From: a virus
IMG/VR virus record: IMGVR_UViG_3300017917_003016
Coordinates: 124,001 to 188,000 of that record
Strand: one strand, 5' to 3'
Length of the DNA stretch: 64,000 nt
Shown here: in pieces, positions 6,225 through 13,631 of the stretch
How positions within the stretch are numbered: the first letter of the stretch is position 1
Layout of the letters: each line of letters begins with the position of its first letter
Position numbers and translations under genes: made by a program
Notes under the pieces: model-generated
Databases searched by the model: none
The model's input: the letters and a program-made list of their open reading frames with translations, nothing else
What the model was told of the DNA's origin: nothing

Positions 6225-6695
6225 ATGCAAAAACTTGACTTTGACGAAGTGCGGACGTTTATTCAGCAGCAAAGCCCAGAAACCAAAATCTACATTGGTG
6301 GCGATAGTCGTAGATTTCGTAAGGACAATACCTGGCATGCTGAATACACCCTTGCTGTTGTAGTTCATATCGATGGCAAGCATGGCTGCAAGATTTTTGG
6401 TGAGTCTTGCATTGAGCGTGATTTTGATCAACGTCGAGACCGCCCTAGCATGCGTCTTATGAATGAAGTCTACAAGATTAGTGAACTTTACCTTAAGTTA
6501 CACGAAGTTTTAGAAGATCGTGATGTTGAAGTACACCTAGATATTAACCCCAATGAAATGTACGGCAGTAGTTGTGTGGTACAACAGGCAGTGGGTTATA
6601 TTCGTGGTGTATGTAATGTTGTACCAATGGTTAAGCCTCGTGCGTTTGCTGCCAGTTACGCCGCAGACAGACTCAAGGAGGTATTGGCAGCATAA
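6225..6695 (+). CDS. YkuK-type RNase H-like protein
   Basis: 156 aa resembling the YkuK/DUF458 family, which has an RNase H-like fold. IYIGGDSRR near residue 23 carries the first acidic strand, a long charged middle follows, and VEVHLDINPNEMYGSS near residue 105 gives the second acidic strand, followed by VQQAVGYIRG. Family members are predicted nucleases or RNA-binding proteins without a settled substrate. It is embedded between tRNA-Pro and tRNA-Lys, so a role in RNA processing would be natural, but that is inference. Confidence 0.7.
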   Translation: MQKLDFDEVRTFIQQQSPETKIYIGGDSRRFRKDNTWHAEYTLAVVVHIDGKHGCKIFGESCIERDFDQRRDRPSMRLMNEVYKISELYLKLHEVLEDRDVEVHLDINPNEMYGSSCVVQQAVGYIRGVCNVVPMVKPRAFAASYAADRLKEVLAA

Positions 6696-6703
6696 AAGTT
6701 TAC

Positions 6704-6779
6704 GGGACGGTAGCTCAGTTGGTAGAGCAGCGGACTTTTAATCCGTTGGTCGCGAGTTCGAACCTCGCTCGTCCTACCA
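6704..6779 (+). tRNA. tRNA-Lys(TTT)
   Basis: Acceptor GGGACGG/TCGTCCT (G-U at both ends), A73, encoded CCA. Anticodon loop CTTTTAA. Confidence 0.92.
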
Positions 6780-6799
6780 ATATTAAAGGAGATCACAAA

Positions 6800-6982
6800 A
6801 TGAAAACGGTGGTTTTTAAAAATCGAAGATCAAATGAAAAATTTGTCTGCGACAACGTCCGTGATGTCCGTGTGATTGAAGGAGTTGAATATCTACAGGT
6901 ACATCGTCCGGACAATCCTAGAAACTTTTTGATGCGTAAAGATGCACTAGAAAGGGTAGAATCATCCCGCTTGCCGCGTTAG
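6800..6982 (+). CDS. Small hypothetical protein (60 aa)
   Basis: ATG at 6800 with AAAGGAG ten bases upstream; longer upstream frames run through tRNA-Lys and are ignored. The product is basic and short, with a beta-rich look (KTVVFKN, REVRVIEGVEYLQV-like strands) and no family recognised. Its last 21 bases overlap the 3' end of the convergent AdoMet-decarboxylase-like gene. Confidence 0.65.
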   Translation: MKTVVFKNRRSNEKFVCDNVRDVRVIEGVEYLQVHRPDNPRNFLMRKDALERVESSRLPR

Positions 6983-7324
6983 GAAGTTGGCTCGCATGCT
7001 CTTTGGTTTGAAATATTCACGCACAACTTCTTTGACAATATCTATGCTGAATTCTTTGCAACTAAAAACGTCTAGATATAGATCGCCGGTTGAATCTATA
7101 AAGTGTGCAACAATACTGGATGTAACTATGATCTGCACAGCAGTGAATCCTGCTTTGTCGGGTTGATCTCCTGCTGTGTATTCTATCCAAGGTGTGCCAA
7201 TTGGCTCCATGTCAATTCTTTGCACTAGTTCTTCGATAAAGTTTTTAACATTCCATTTTTCCATGATCAGTGCACGGTTGCAGTCATGACAGTCTAATGT
7301 TAGATGATAACCCCAAAAACTCAT
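6962..7324 (-). CDS. speD: S-adenosylmethionine decarboxylase-like protein (SpeD family)
   Basis: 120 aa. The N-terminus WGYHLTLDCHDCN and the block TSSIVAHFIDSTGDLYLDVFSCK align without gaps with the bacterial SpeD/SpeH core TESHISIH..LDVFxCG. The self-cleaving Ser that becomes the pyruvoyl cofactor is present; the preceding Glu and the following His are both Ser here, which may change processing. SpeD enzymes supply the aminopropyl donor for spermidine, and polyamines neutralise phage DNA charge. An AAGGAG site precedes the start, and an AATAAATA octamer lies 40 bases upstream on the same strand. Family assignment is good; activity is uncertain because of the changed residues. Confidence 0.7.
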   Translation of the reverse strand: MSFWGYHLTLDCHDCNRALIMEKWNVKNFIEELVQRIDMEPIGTPWIEYTAGDQPDKAGFTAVQIIVTSSIVAHFIDSTGDLYLDVFSCKEFSIDIVKEVVREYFKPKSMRANFLTRQAG

Positions 7325-7363
7325 TGATGTCTCCTTGACATAGAATTCGTAAGAAAGTATAGT

Positions 7364-7371
7364 TATTTATT
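7364..7371 (-). promoter_or_regulatory. T4-type late promoter variant (AATAAATA)
   Basis: On the minus strand, 40 bases upstream of the AdoMet-decarboxylase-like gene. Confidence 0.4.
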
Positions 7372-7395
7372 GTGCAGAGCAAAAAGTTAGATATA

Positions 7396-7469
7396 CCCGG
7401 TGTAGTTTAATGGTAGAACCGCAGCCTCCAAATCTGCATGTGGGAGTTCGATTCTCTCCACCGGGCCCA
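7396..7469 (+). tRNA. tRNA-Trp(CCA)
   Basis: Acceptor CCCGGTG/CACCGGG with encoded CCA. Anticodon loop CTCCAAA. Position 73 is C, unlike the usual bacterial G73 for Trp, and the last anticodon-stem pair is mismatched. Confidence 0.82.
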
Positions 7470-7474
7470 TTTAT

Positions 7475-7552
7475 GTAGAGGTGGCAGAGTGGCCCAATGC
7501 AAGGGATTGCAAATCCCTAAAACCGTGAGTTCGAATCTCACCCTCTACTCCA
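7475..7552 (+). tRNA. tRNA-Cys(GCA)
   Basis: Acceptor GTAGAGG/CCTCTAC, T73 (the Cys discriminator), encoded CCA. Anticodon loop TTGCAAA. Confidence 0.92.
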
Positions 7553-8047
7553 TTACCTGCACTGTTCTATTAGATTGGGCACTGCAAACCCTGTACTACC
7601 GTGTTTTTTCAAAAAATTACTCTGTGCGGTATAGGCATGCTGTTCGCTCTTAGCCCAGTGTAGGCAGTCTGGTTCATTTTTAAACAAATTGTTTTTTACC
7701 TGAGCCCAGTGTACTAATTCATGAAATACCACACTGGCAGTGAATAGGTTAATCTGCAGCAATGCTGGACTGATCAGTATCTCACCAGTCTCGTCGTCTG
7801 TGATAGCAGCCACATGACAGTCATGATTGACATCTTTGCAGTAGGCTGCTTCTATGGCCTGCCTGCTGGCTAGATAAACTTTGGGTTGTTCTTTAGGCAA
7901 AGGTAATCTGGTTATTTCAGTTATTTCTGTCATCAAAGGTCTGATCAGATTCTCATACATAATTGGCGGAATTGGAGTCTTAGAAATTTCTTGTGCATGG
8001 CTCCGGGCTGTGACCAGCAGCGCCAGGAGGAATATAATTTTTTTCAT
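7553..8047 (-). CDS. Secreted HExxH metallopeptidase-like protein, second paralogue
   Basis: 164 aa with a clean signal peptide (MKKIIFLLALLVTARSHA). HELVH near residue 104 is a zincin motif, and SEQHAYTAQSNFLKKHG is the downstream helix with a candidate Glu ligand. Cysteines flank the active region. Similar in size, motif order and C-terminal helix to the plus-strand gene at 4593-5099, so the two arose by duplication or separate capture. It sits between tRNA-Cys and tRNA-Arg on the opposite strand to them; the stop codon directly abuts the tRNA-Cys 3' end. Confidence 0.7.
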   Translation of the reverse strand: MKKIIFLLALLVTARSHAQEISKTPIPPIMYENLIRPLMTEITEITRLPLPKEQPKVYLASRQAIEAAYCKDVNHDCHVAAITDDETGEILISPALLQINLFTASVVFHELVHWAQVKNNLFKNEPDCLHWAKSEQHAYTAQSNFLKKHGSTGFAVPNLIEQCR

Positions 8048-8078
8048 TTTAATTCCAAGTATCTACATACTTATGCTA

Positions 8079-8155
8079 GCCCCCGTAGCTCAGTGGACCA
8101 GAGCGGTGCGCTTCGAACGCACGGGTCGGGAGTTCGAATCTCTCCGGGGGCTCCA
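8079..8155 (+). tRNA. tRNA-Arg(TCG)
   Basis: Acceptor GCCCCCG/CGGGGGC, T73, encoded CCA. Anticodon loop CTTCGAA. Confidence 0.9.
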
Positions 8156-8201
8156 AATAAATAACTGTTGACAGCGGTTTAATGTATTTGATTTGATTTT
8201 T

Positions 8202-8209
8202 CATAAATA
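8202..8209 (+). promoter_or_regulatory. T4-type late promoter abutting a start codon
   Basis: CATAAATA ends five bases before the ATG at 8215; a transcript started from it would have essentially no leader. Confidence 0.4.
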
Positions 8210-8214
8210 AAATT

Positions 8215-8850
8215 ATGCATACTTGTTTATACTGTCAAAAAAATTTTACTAACCTGGGTGGTTTGGGGGCGCATCACCCTTATTGTAAATCTAACCCAGA
8301 AAGAAAACAGCGTACAAAATCTCCCAATGCACATCGTAAAAAAGGTTCAATACCCTGGAACAAAGGGTTATCTATAGAAACTGATCAAAGAATAAAACCA
8401 AGATTAGAACTACAAGGTAAAAGATTTGGTGCTTCGTTAAACGGTCACAGTGAAGAGACTAAGAAAAAACTATCAGAAATCGCCAAAGAACGTAAATTAG
8501 GTGGATATGTAAAAGGCTCCGGAAGAGGTAAAAAAGGCTGGTACAAAGGATTTTTTTGCGACAGTAGTTGGGAACTTGCCTATGTAATTTATTGTTTAGA
8601 ACACGGTATAGATATTAAAAGAAATACAGAAATCAGAGAATACATATGGAAAGGGCAAGTTAAAAAATATATTCCTGATTTTAATGTACAAGGTGTAATA
8701 ACTGAAATTAAGGGTTACAAGACAGAACAATGGCTAGCAAAATTAAAAGCAAATATTGATGTAAAAGTCTTGTATGAAAAAGATTTAGAGTATATAATAG
8801 AGTATGTTAGTAGCAAATACGGTAAAGATTTTGTAAAGTTGTACGAGTAA
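8215..8850 (+). CDS. Homing endonuclease: C2H2 finger, NUMOD-like, PD-(D/E)XK
   Basis: 211 aa in three parts. Residues 1-25 form a C2H2-like zinc finger (CLYC...HHPYC). The middle (about 30-105) is basic, with NKG and SEETKKKLSEIAKER typical of NUMOD3-like DNA-binding repeats of homing enzymes. The C-terminus (about 115-211) has SSWELAYVIYCLEH, a Lys/Arg-rich strand, then IPDF and ITEIKGY, which fits a PD-(D/E)XK nuclease core. No Shine-Dalgarno site is visible, and a late-promoter octamer is only five bases upstream. Such free-standing endonucleases move between phages by cutting cognate sites; here it sits between two tRNA genes. Confidence 0.75.
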   Translation: MHTCLYCQKNFTNLGGLGAHHPYCKSNPERKQRTKSPNAHRKKGSIPWNKGLSIETDQRIKPRLELQGKRFGASLNGHSEETKKKLSEIAKERKLGGYVKGSGRGKKGWYKGFFCDSSWELAYVIYCLEHGIDIKRNTEIREYIWKGQVKKYIPDFNVQGVITEIKGYKTEQWLAKLKANIDVKVLYEKDLEYIIEYVSSKYGKDFVKLYE

Positions 8851-8855
8851 TGTTT

Positions 8856-8946
8856 GGAGGGGCAAACCGATTGGTGACGGTACCTGTCTTGAAAACAGTT
8901 GAGCGTTAATAGCGCCTTGGGGGTTCGACTCCGCCTCCCTCCGCCA
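8856..8946 (+). tRNA. tRNA-Ser(TGA)
   Basis: Begins GGAGGGG and ends CCTCCCTCCGCCA, giving a GC-rich acceptor stem, G73 and CCA. Long variable arm. Anticodon loop CTTGAAA. Confidence 0.88.
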
Positions 8947-8961
8947 ATTTTATGAGGCTGT

Positions 8962-9582
8962 ATGATTAAACTGCTAGGAAAACTACCGCGAGAAATTTGG
9001 GTAGCCTGCTCAGGTGGTGTCGATAGTCTTGCTGCTGTAGATTTTCTCAAAAACAATCATCGCGTTAGTGTGGTTTTTGTGCATCATGGCACAGAAGCCA
9101 GCGACCAAGGCATGATCAAAGTCTGCGAATATGCAGACACACACGCACTGCCGGTAGTGGTAAAATACATCGATACCCATCGGCCGCGCCAGCAAAGTCA
9201 GGAAGAATACTGGCGTCGAGAACGCTATGAGTTTTTTGATGAATTGCACAACGAATGGCCGTTGGTCACTGCACATCATCTAGATGACTGTGTGGAAACT
9301 TATGTATGGAGTATGTGTCATGGCCGCGGCAAGGTAATTCCCCATCGTCGTGGTCGCGTGATTAGGCCGTTTCTTCTTAACTCTAAACAGGAATTGATTG
9401 ATTGGGCTGAACTGCATGGCCTGTCCTGGCATGATGATGCCAGCAATCACGATATTAAGTATACACGCAATCTTGTACGACACGAAGTACTTCCACAGGT
9501 TCTACGGGTCAACCCCGGCATCGCACAAGTTGTGCGCAGGATTGTTAAAGATAATTTTGATCTTGACAGGCATCAATACTGA
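8962..9582 (+). CDS. tilS: tRNA(Ile)-lysidine synthase, short form
   Basis: 206 aa. The PP-loop ATPase signature SGGVDS is at about residues 17-22, followed by HHGTEA, HHLDDCVETYVWSMCHGRG (the TilS counterpart of HHxDDQxET) and RNLVRHEVLP. TilS converts C34 of the CAT-anticodon Ile tRNA to lysidine so that it reads AUA instead of AUG. Bacterial enzymes are usually over 300 aa; this one is the N-terminal catalytic domain only. A tRNA with anticodon CAT starts 25 bases after the stop, so enzyme and probable substrate are neighbours. Confidence 0.88.
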   Translation: MIKLLGKLPREIWVACSGGVDSLAAVDFLKNNHRVSVVFVHHGTEASDQGMIKVCEYADTHALPVVVKYIDTHRPRQQSQEEYWRRERYEFFDELHNEWPLVTAHHLDDCVETYVWSMCHGRGKVIPHRRGRVIRPFLLNSKQELIDWAELHGLSWHDDASNHDIKYTRNLVRHEVLPQVLRVNPGIAQVVRRIVKDNFDLDRHQY

Positions 9583-9607
9583 ATATATACTATGTAATGA
9601 AAGTTAC

Positions 9608-9684
<77 letters not shown>

Positions 9685-9704
9685 ATATATTACTAGGTTT
9701 AATC

Positions 9705-9914
9705 ATGATAGAAAAAGAGTTGATTGATCTAATGCTAAGTATTAAGCATGAATTAATTGCTATCAGAACTGATCTAACATTGATTAATCATGATGTAATT
9801 AAAATTAACGAACGTATAGATACGTTGACAACTTTGGCTATGCAACCTCAAGAAAGTATTGGAATCGCTCCAAACACACCGCATCCAAGTTATCTTCCTC
9901 CAGAGGTAATGTAG
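9705..9914 (+). CDS. Small helical protein (69 aa)
   Basis: The ATG at 9705 is preferred because longer frames run into the tRNA. Residues 1-45 form a heptad-like amphipathic helix (IEKELIDLMLSIKHELIAIR), ending in a Pro-rich tail. The pattern LINHDVIKINERIDTL resembles the C-terminal helices of the small membrane proteins at 14330 and 15488. No enzyme motif. Weak ribosome binding site. Confidence 0.6.
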   Translation: MIEKELIDLMLSIKHELIAIRTDLTLINHDVIKINERIDTLTTLAMQPQESIGIAPNTPHPSYLPPEVM

Positions 9915-9947
9915 TCAAAACTTAAATTATTTTATAAGGAAACTAAA

Positions 9948-10277
9948 ATGTTAACAATGCTTTCTGTAGTAGTGGTACTGCTGGTAGCAGGGTATATTAT
10001 TAATACACGACTGCAAAAGTCGCAGACTAAGACCAGCCAACCTACTCCCACTGAACCCGTCAAAGTTACTGTCAGTGAAGAAGTTGTCACAGGGTTGACT
10101 GATCAAAAGATTGATGAAGTTGCTGCGGTAGTCGAGGGTGTTGAAGCAGTAGTGCCAGAAACTAAGGTAGAGGTTGTAGTCGAAACTACTGCCAAGAAGC
10201 CTGCAGCACGTAAGTCTTCAGCACGTAAGCCCGCTGCTAAGAAGGCACCTGCTAAGAAGCCTGCTGCTAAGAAGTAA
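9948..10277 (+). CDS. Membrane-anchored protein with Lys/Ala/Pro-rich tail
   Basis: 109 aa. One N-terminal transmembrane helix (LSVVVVLLVAGYIIN), an acidic Val/Glu middle, and a basic C-terminus of KPAAK/KKAPAKK repeats like the tails of histone H1-like and AlgP-like proteins, which bind nucleic acid. It could tether DNA or RNA to the inner membrane; that is inference. AAGGA lies before the start. Confidence 0.65.
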   Translation: MLTMLSVVVVLLVAGYIINTRLQKSQTKTSQPTPTEPVKVTVSEEVVTGLTDQKIDEVAAVVEGVEAVVPETKVEVVVETTAKKPAARKSSARKPAAKKAPAKKPAAKK

Positions 10278-10286
10278 AGTTTAATT

Positions 10287-10374
10287 GCCCGGGTGGTGAA
10301 ATAGGTAGACACAACGGACTTAAAATCCGTCGCCCTAAACAGGCGTACCGGTTCGATTCCGGTCCCGGGCACCA
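10287..10374 (+). tRNA. tRNA-Leu(TAA)
   Basis: Acceptor GCCCGGG/CCCGGGC, A73, encoded CCA, class II variable arm. Anticodon loop CTTAAAA. Confidence 0.93.
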
Positions 10375-10382
10375 ACAATACT

Positions 10383-10586
10383 ATGGACGTTAATCAACTT
10401 ATTAATCGTGTAAAAAATCTCCAGTACTGGGAAGTGACAATACCAGTACCACCGTTGGTAAAGTTTTCTGGGCGTGTGCCTTTTACTGTAAAAATAGTTG
10501 ATGACCGTGCTGTATGTAAGGTTTTAGCAGTTGACATAGTTGAAGCAGAACGCAGGGTTTTAGAATACTTTAATTCACAAGTTTAA
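10383..10586 (+). CDS. Small hypothetical protein (67 aa)
   Basis: The ATG lies nine bases after tRNA-Leu and the stop just before the next tRNA. The product has an N-terminal helix, an aromatic/proline strand region (YWEVTIPVPPLVKF) and a C-terminal helix (VEAERRVLEYFNS). No family recognised and no clear ribosome binding site. Confidence 0.55.
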   Translation: MDVNQLINRVKNLQYWEVTIPVPPLVKFSGRVPFTVKIVDDRAVCKVLAVDIVEAERRVLEYFNSQV

Positions 10587-10587
10587 A

Positions 10588-10662
10588 CTGCTCGTAGCCT
10601 AATGGAAAGGCAACACTCTTCTAAAGTGTCTTATGGGGGTTCGAGTCCCTCCGGGCAGGCCA
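10588..10662 (+). tRNA. tRNA-Arg(TCT)
   Basis: Acceptor CTGCTCG/CGGGCAG, G73, encoded CCA. Anticodon loop CTTCTAA. Confidence 0.9.
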
Positions 10663-10668
10663 AGTTAA

Positions 10669-10759
10669 GGAGAGTTGGCCGAGCGGTCGATGGCACCGGT
10701 CTACTAAACCGGCATACAGTTAACCTGTATCCAGGGTTCGAATCCCTGACTCTCCGCCA
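10669..10759 (+). tRNA. tRNA-Ser(ACT), unusual anticodon
   Basis: Acceptor GGAGAGT/ACTCTCC is identical to that of tRNA-Ser(GCT) at 2285; G73, encoded CCA, and a class II arm (ATACAG/CTGTAT). Anticodon stem CCGGT/ACCGG with loop CTACTAA gives anticodon ACT. Bacteria normally read AGY with GCT; A34 here is rare. Confidence 0.88.
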
Positions 10760-10762
10760 TTT

Positions 10763-10770
10763 TATAAATA
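10763..10770 (+). promoter_or_regulatory. T4-type late promoter (TATAAATA)
   Basis: Exact octamer between the last tRNA and the cyclase gene, about 60 bases before its ATG. Confidence 0.5.
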
Positions 10771-10832
10771 ATTTAGTAAGACACCTATCTGTAACAATTC
10801 TTTAGACATGGTGTTAACAGGGGATCCAAACC

Positions 10833-12851
10833 ATGAAAAAACATCTAAAGAAAATTTTGCTAACTCCTTGGACTGCACTGGTTACTCTAGCAGTGATTGT
10901 GGCCACAGTCTATCAAGGACCTGTGTTTGTTGAATCAGTTAAGTTACGATATTTTGACCAACTGATAACCAGTCAAACGCCGGTAGACAACCACATCTAT
11001 ACCGTAAACATAGATGAAGACACACTGAACAAGTACGGACAGTGGCCTTTCCGTCGCGATGTATATGCTCGTATCATCCAAGACCTTTATGCACACAATG
11101 CTGGTCTTGTGGTTTGGAACATCATGATGCCCGAGAGAGATCGACTGGGTGGCGACGATGCTCTTGCACAGACTCTGCAGAAGTATCCTGTAATCCTGAG
11201 CAATACTGTAGCAGAAAAAACTAAAAACACACCCAAGCGTCCAGGTAGTGCTGTTATTGGCTCTGAAAATCTAGATACCATTTATAACTATCCGGGCATT
11301 ATTGCTAATATTTCAGAATTAGAAAAACCTGCAGCGGGTGTAGGACTGGCCAACACTCTGCCGGAAATTGATGGTGTTAATCGTAGACTGCCGTTGTTTG
11401 CTGCCTATGATGGCAATGTTTATCCCAGCATACCTTTGGAAGTACTCAGAGTCGTAGCACAGGATTCAACATTTCAAGTTAAACTCAATGCCAACGGCGT
11501 TGAGAAAATGCGGGTACCAAGTTTTCGTCCCATAGCCACAGACAGTCTAGGTCAAATTTGGATCGACTGGAGTCAGAAGTCTTCTGCAGTGTCTGCAGTT
11601 AATTTGCCCACGGATTTTAATGGTGCTGTTGTAATTGTAGGTACCACTGCTGCCGGTCTAGGTAATCCAGTACCAACTAGCCTGGGCAGCATTTGGCCGC
11701 AGGAAATGCAGGCCGCAGTCATAGGTACGCTAGCCAACAATGTCAACATTGAACGTCCAGATTGGGCGCCTGCTGCAGAATTGTTGACCTTGATTGCTGT
11801 GAGTTTGGTTTTACTAACAGCCAGCAGATGGACCTATGCAGGCCTAGTCAGTGGAGTGGTTCTGTTGGTCAGCATAATTCCCATCAGTATGTATCTCTTT
11901 AACGAATACAAATTCCTAGTCGACGGTATAGTTCCAACTATAGGTGGCGGTATTGTCATGCTGCATGCCTATGGGGTCAAATTCATACAAGAATTCCTAC
12001 AAAAGCAGCAGATCAAACGTCAGTTTGGCACTTATCTGTCGCCTGACCTAGTAGCACAACTACAACGCAATCCAGACCTACTGCGTCTGGGGGGCACCAA
12101 GCAAGATCTGACCATCATGTTTACAGACGTCAGAGGATTTACCACAATCAGTGAACACTATGGTGAGGACGTTGAAGGATTAACCAGCATCATGAATCGT
12201 TACATGACTGCTATGACTCGTAAAATTTTGGAAAATCGTGGAACACTCGACAAGTATATCGGTGATGCTCAAATGGCCTTTTGGAATGCGCCAATTCAAG
12301 ATCCTGAACATGCTGTCCACGCAGTGCGTACAGGCCTAGAAATGATGGAGAGTTTAGATGCGTTTAATAAAGAAATTGCTCTGGAGGGAGTTCCCGCCTT
12401 CGGGATGGGGCTTGGCATTAATACTGGTCCTGTTGTTGTTGGTAATATGGGGAGTGAACAGCGTTTCGACTACACCTGCCTCGGTGACGCCGTTAATTTG
12501 GCGAGTCGCCTAGAGGGTCAATCAAAGCCCTACGGAGTCAAGATGATTCTAGGAGCCAAGACTGCTGATTTGGTCAAGGATCATTTTGACCTAGTAGAGT
12601 TGGATAGGATTGCAGTCAAAGGCAAAACAGTGGGTGTTAAAATCTACACCATTGGCAAGACTATCAAATACAAGCACGATGAATTTCTAAAATCTTATTA
12701 TAGGGGTGATTGGGACCGTGCTAAAAAGTTTTGCCGAGAACTAGTCAATGACAAGACCAATGTCACTGACTACTATGAGAAGATGCTGGAACGACTCAAT
12801 GAAGGTATCCCAGATAACTGGGATGGTACCTACCGAGCAACCAGCAAGTAA
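10833..12851 (+). CDS. CHASE2-domain class III adenylate cyclase
   Basis: 672 aa. After an N-terminal membrane helix (about 12-32) comes a CHASE2-type extracytoplasmic sensor (about 35-295), two or three transmembrane helices (about 305-390), then a class III cyclase domain (about 425-610). The metal-binding Asp residues are present in FTDVRGFT and IGDAQMAFW. The purine-recognising Lys (DKYIGD) and Thr (YTCLGD) match the K/T pair of bacterial adenylate cyclases, and GDAVNLASRLE supplies the transition-state Asn and Arg. All catalytic residues are therefore intact, and cAMP is the expected product. The ATG is preceded by AGGGGATC. A D-Ala-D-Ala carboxypeptidase gene follows 12 bases later. A full-length membrane-sensing cyclase is very unusual in a phage. 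Confidence 0.9.
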   Translation: MKKHLKKILLTPWTALVTLAVIVATVYQGPVFVESVKLRYFDQLITSQTPVDNHIYTVNIDEDTLNKYGQWPFRRDVYARIIQDLYAHNAGLVVWNIMMPERDRLGGDDALAQTLQKYPVILSNTVAEKTKNTPKRPGSAVIGSENLDTIYNYPGIIANISELEKPAAGVGLANTLPEIDGVNRRLPLFAAYDGNVYPSIPLEVLRVVAQDSTFQVKLNANGVEKMRVPSFRPIATDSLGQIWIDWSQKSSAVSAVNLPTDFNGAVVIVGTTAAGLGNPVPTSLGSIWPQEMQAAVIGTLANNVNIERPDWAPAAELLTLIAVSLVLLTASRWTYAGLVSGVVLLVSIIPISMYLFNEYKFLVDGIVPTIGGGIVMLHAYGVKFIQEFLQKQQIKRQFGTYLSPDLVAQLQRNPDLLRLGGTKQDLTIMFTDVRGFTTISEHYGEDVEGLTSIMNRYMTAMTRKILENRGTLDKYIGDAQMAFWNAPIQDPEHAVHAVRTGLEMMESLDAFNKEIALEGVPAFGMGLGINTGPVVVGNMGSEQRFDYTCLGDAVNLASRLEGQSKPYGVKMILGAKTADLVKDHFDLVELDRIAVKGKTVGVKIYTIGKTIKYKHDEFLKSYYRGDWDRAKKFCRELVNDKTNVTDYYEKMLERLNEGIPDNWDGTYRATSK

Positions 12852-12863
12852 AAGGAGACTTGG

Positions 12864-13631
12864 ATGAAAAAATTACTATGCGTGGCTCTTGCCACCTTTG
12901 TAAGTTTCACCGTACAGGCAAAAGCAATTACTGCCAAAAGTTTTTTAGTAGCCGACAATCACGGCGAAATACTTGCAGAAAAAAACCCAGAAAGAACACA
13001 ACCCATTGCCAGTATTACTAAACTAATGACGGTAATGGTTGTGTTAAATGCCAGACAAGATTTGTCTGATGATCTAAATCTTGAATGGAAATTGAGAGGT
13101 AGATATCACACTAGACTACCTAGATATCTGAAAACTCTAACCCGAGGCGAACTTGTACAATTGGCCATTGTAAAGAGTGATAACTTTGCTGCATATACTC
13201 TTTGTCAAAATTATCCTGGGGGTGTAGAAAATTGTGTGTTGGCTATGAATCGAGAAGCCGCAAGAATAGGCATGCGCGATACCTATTTTACTGATCCAAC
13301 TGGATTGGACCGGGGCAATGTCAGCAATGCTCGAGATTTGGTTAAATTAGTATTAGCCGCGCATCAATACTCAGAAATCACTGCTGCTAGTTCTCAGGCT
13401 AAAGTCAGTATAACTGCACGCCGCGGCCATGCCGAATTTGGCAATACCAATCCTATGGTTAGAATGGGCGAGGATGTAATAGTCAGCAAAACGGGTTATA
13501 TTAACAGCAGCGGCGGCTGTATTGTTATGATGTTAAACACTCGCGAGGGGCCGCGTGTTGTAGTGGTCCTGGGCAGTCGTAATACTCGTACACGAATACC
13601 TGAGGCTAAACTGATTATGGCTAGGCTCTGA
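12864..13631 (+). CDS. D-alanyl-D-alanine carboxypeptidase/endopeptidase (S11)
   Basis: 255 aa with a signal peptide (MKKLLCVALATFVSFTVQAKA). All three penicillin-binding motifs are present in order: SITK (SxxK) around residue 50, SDN around residue 109, and KTG around residue 212. S11 enzymes trim the terminal D-Ala from peptidoglycan stems or cut crosslinks in the periplasm. It lacks the C-terminal membrane anchor of DacA-type proteins and resembles short PBP7-like endopeptidases. AAGGAG precedes the ATG, and it is probably cotranscribed with the cyclase. Likely roles are cell-wall remodelling during infection or an aid to lysis. Its last bases overlap the convergent desaturase gene. Confidence 0.88.
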   Translation: MKKLLCVALATFVSFTVQAKAITAKSFLVADNHGEILAEKNPERTQPIASITKLMTVMVVLNARQDLSDDLNLEWKLRGRYHTRLPRYLKTLTRGELVQLAIVKSDNFAAYTLCQNYPGGVENCVLAMNREAARIGMRDTYFTDPTGLDRGNVSNARDLVKLVLAAHQYSEITAASSQAKVSITARRGHAEFGNTNPMVRMGEDVIVSKTGYINSSGGCIVMMLNTREGPRVVVVLGSRNTRTRIPEAKLIMARL

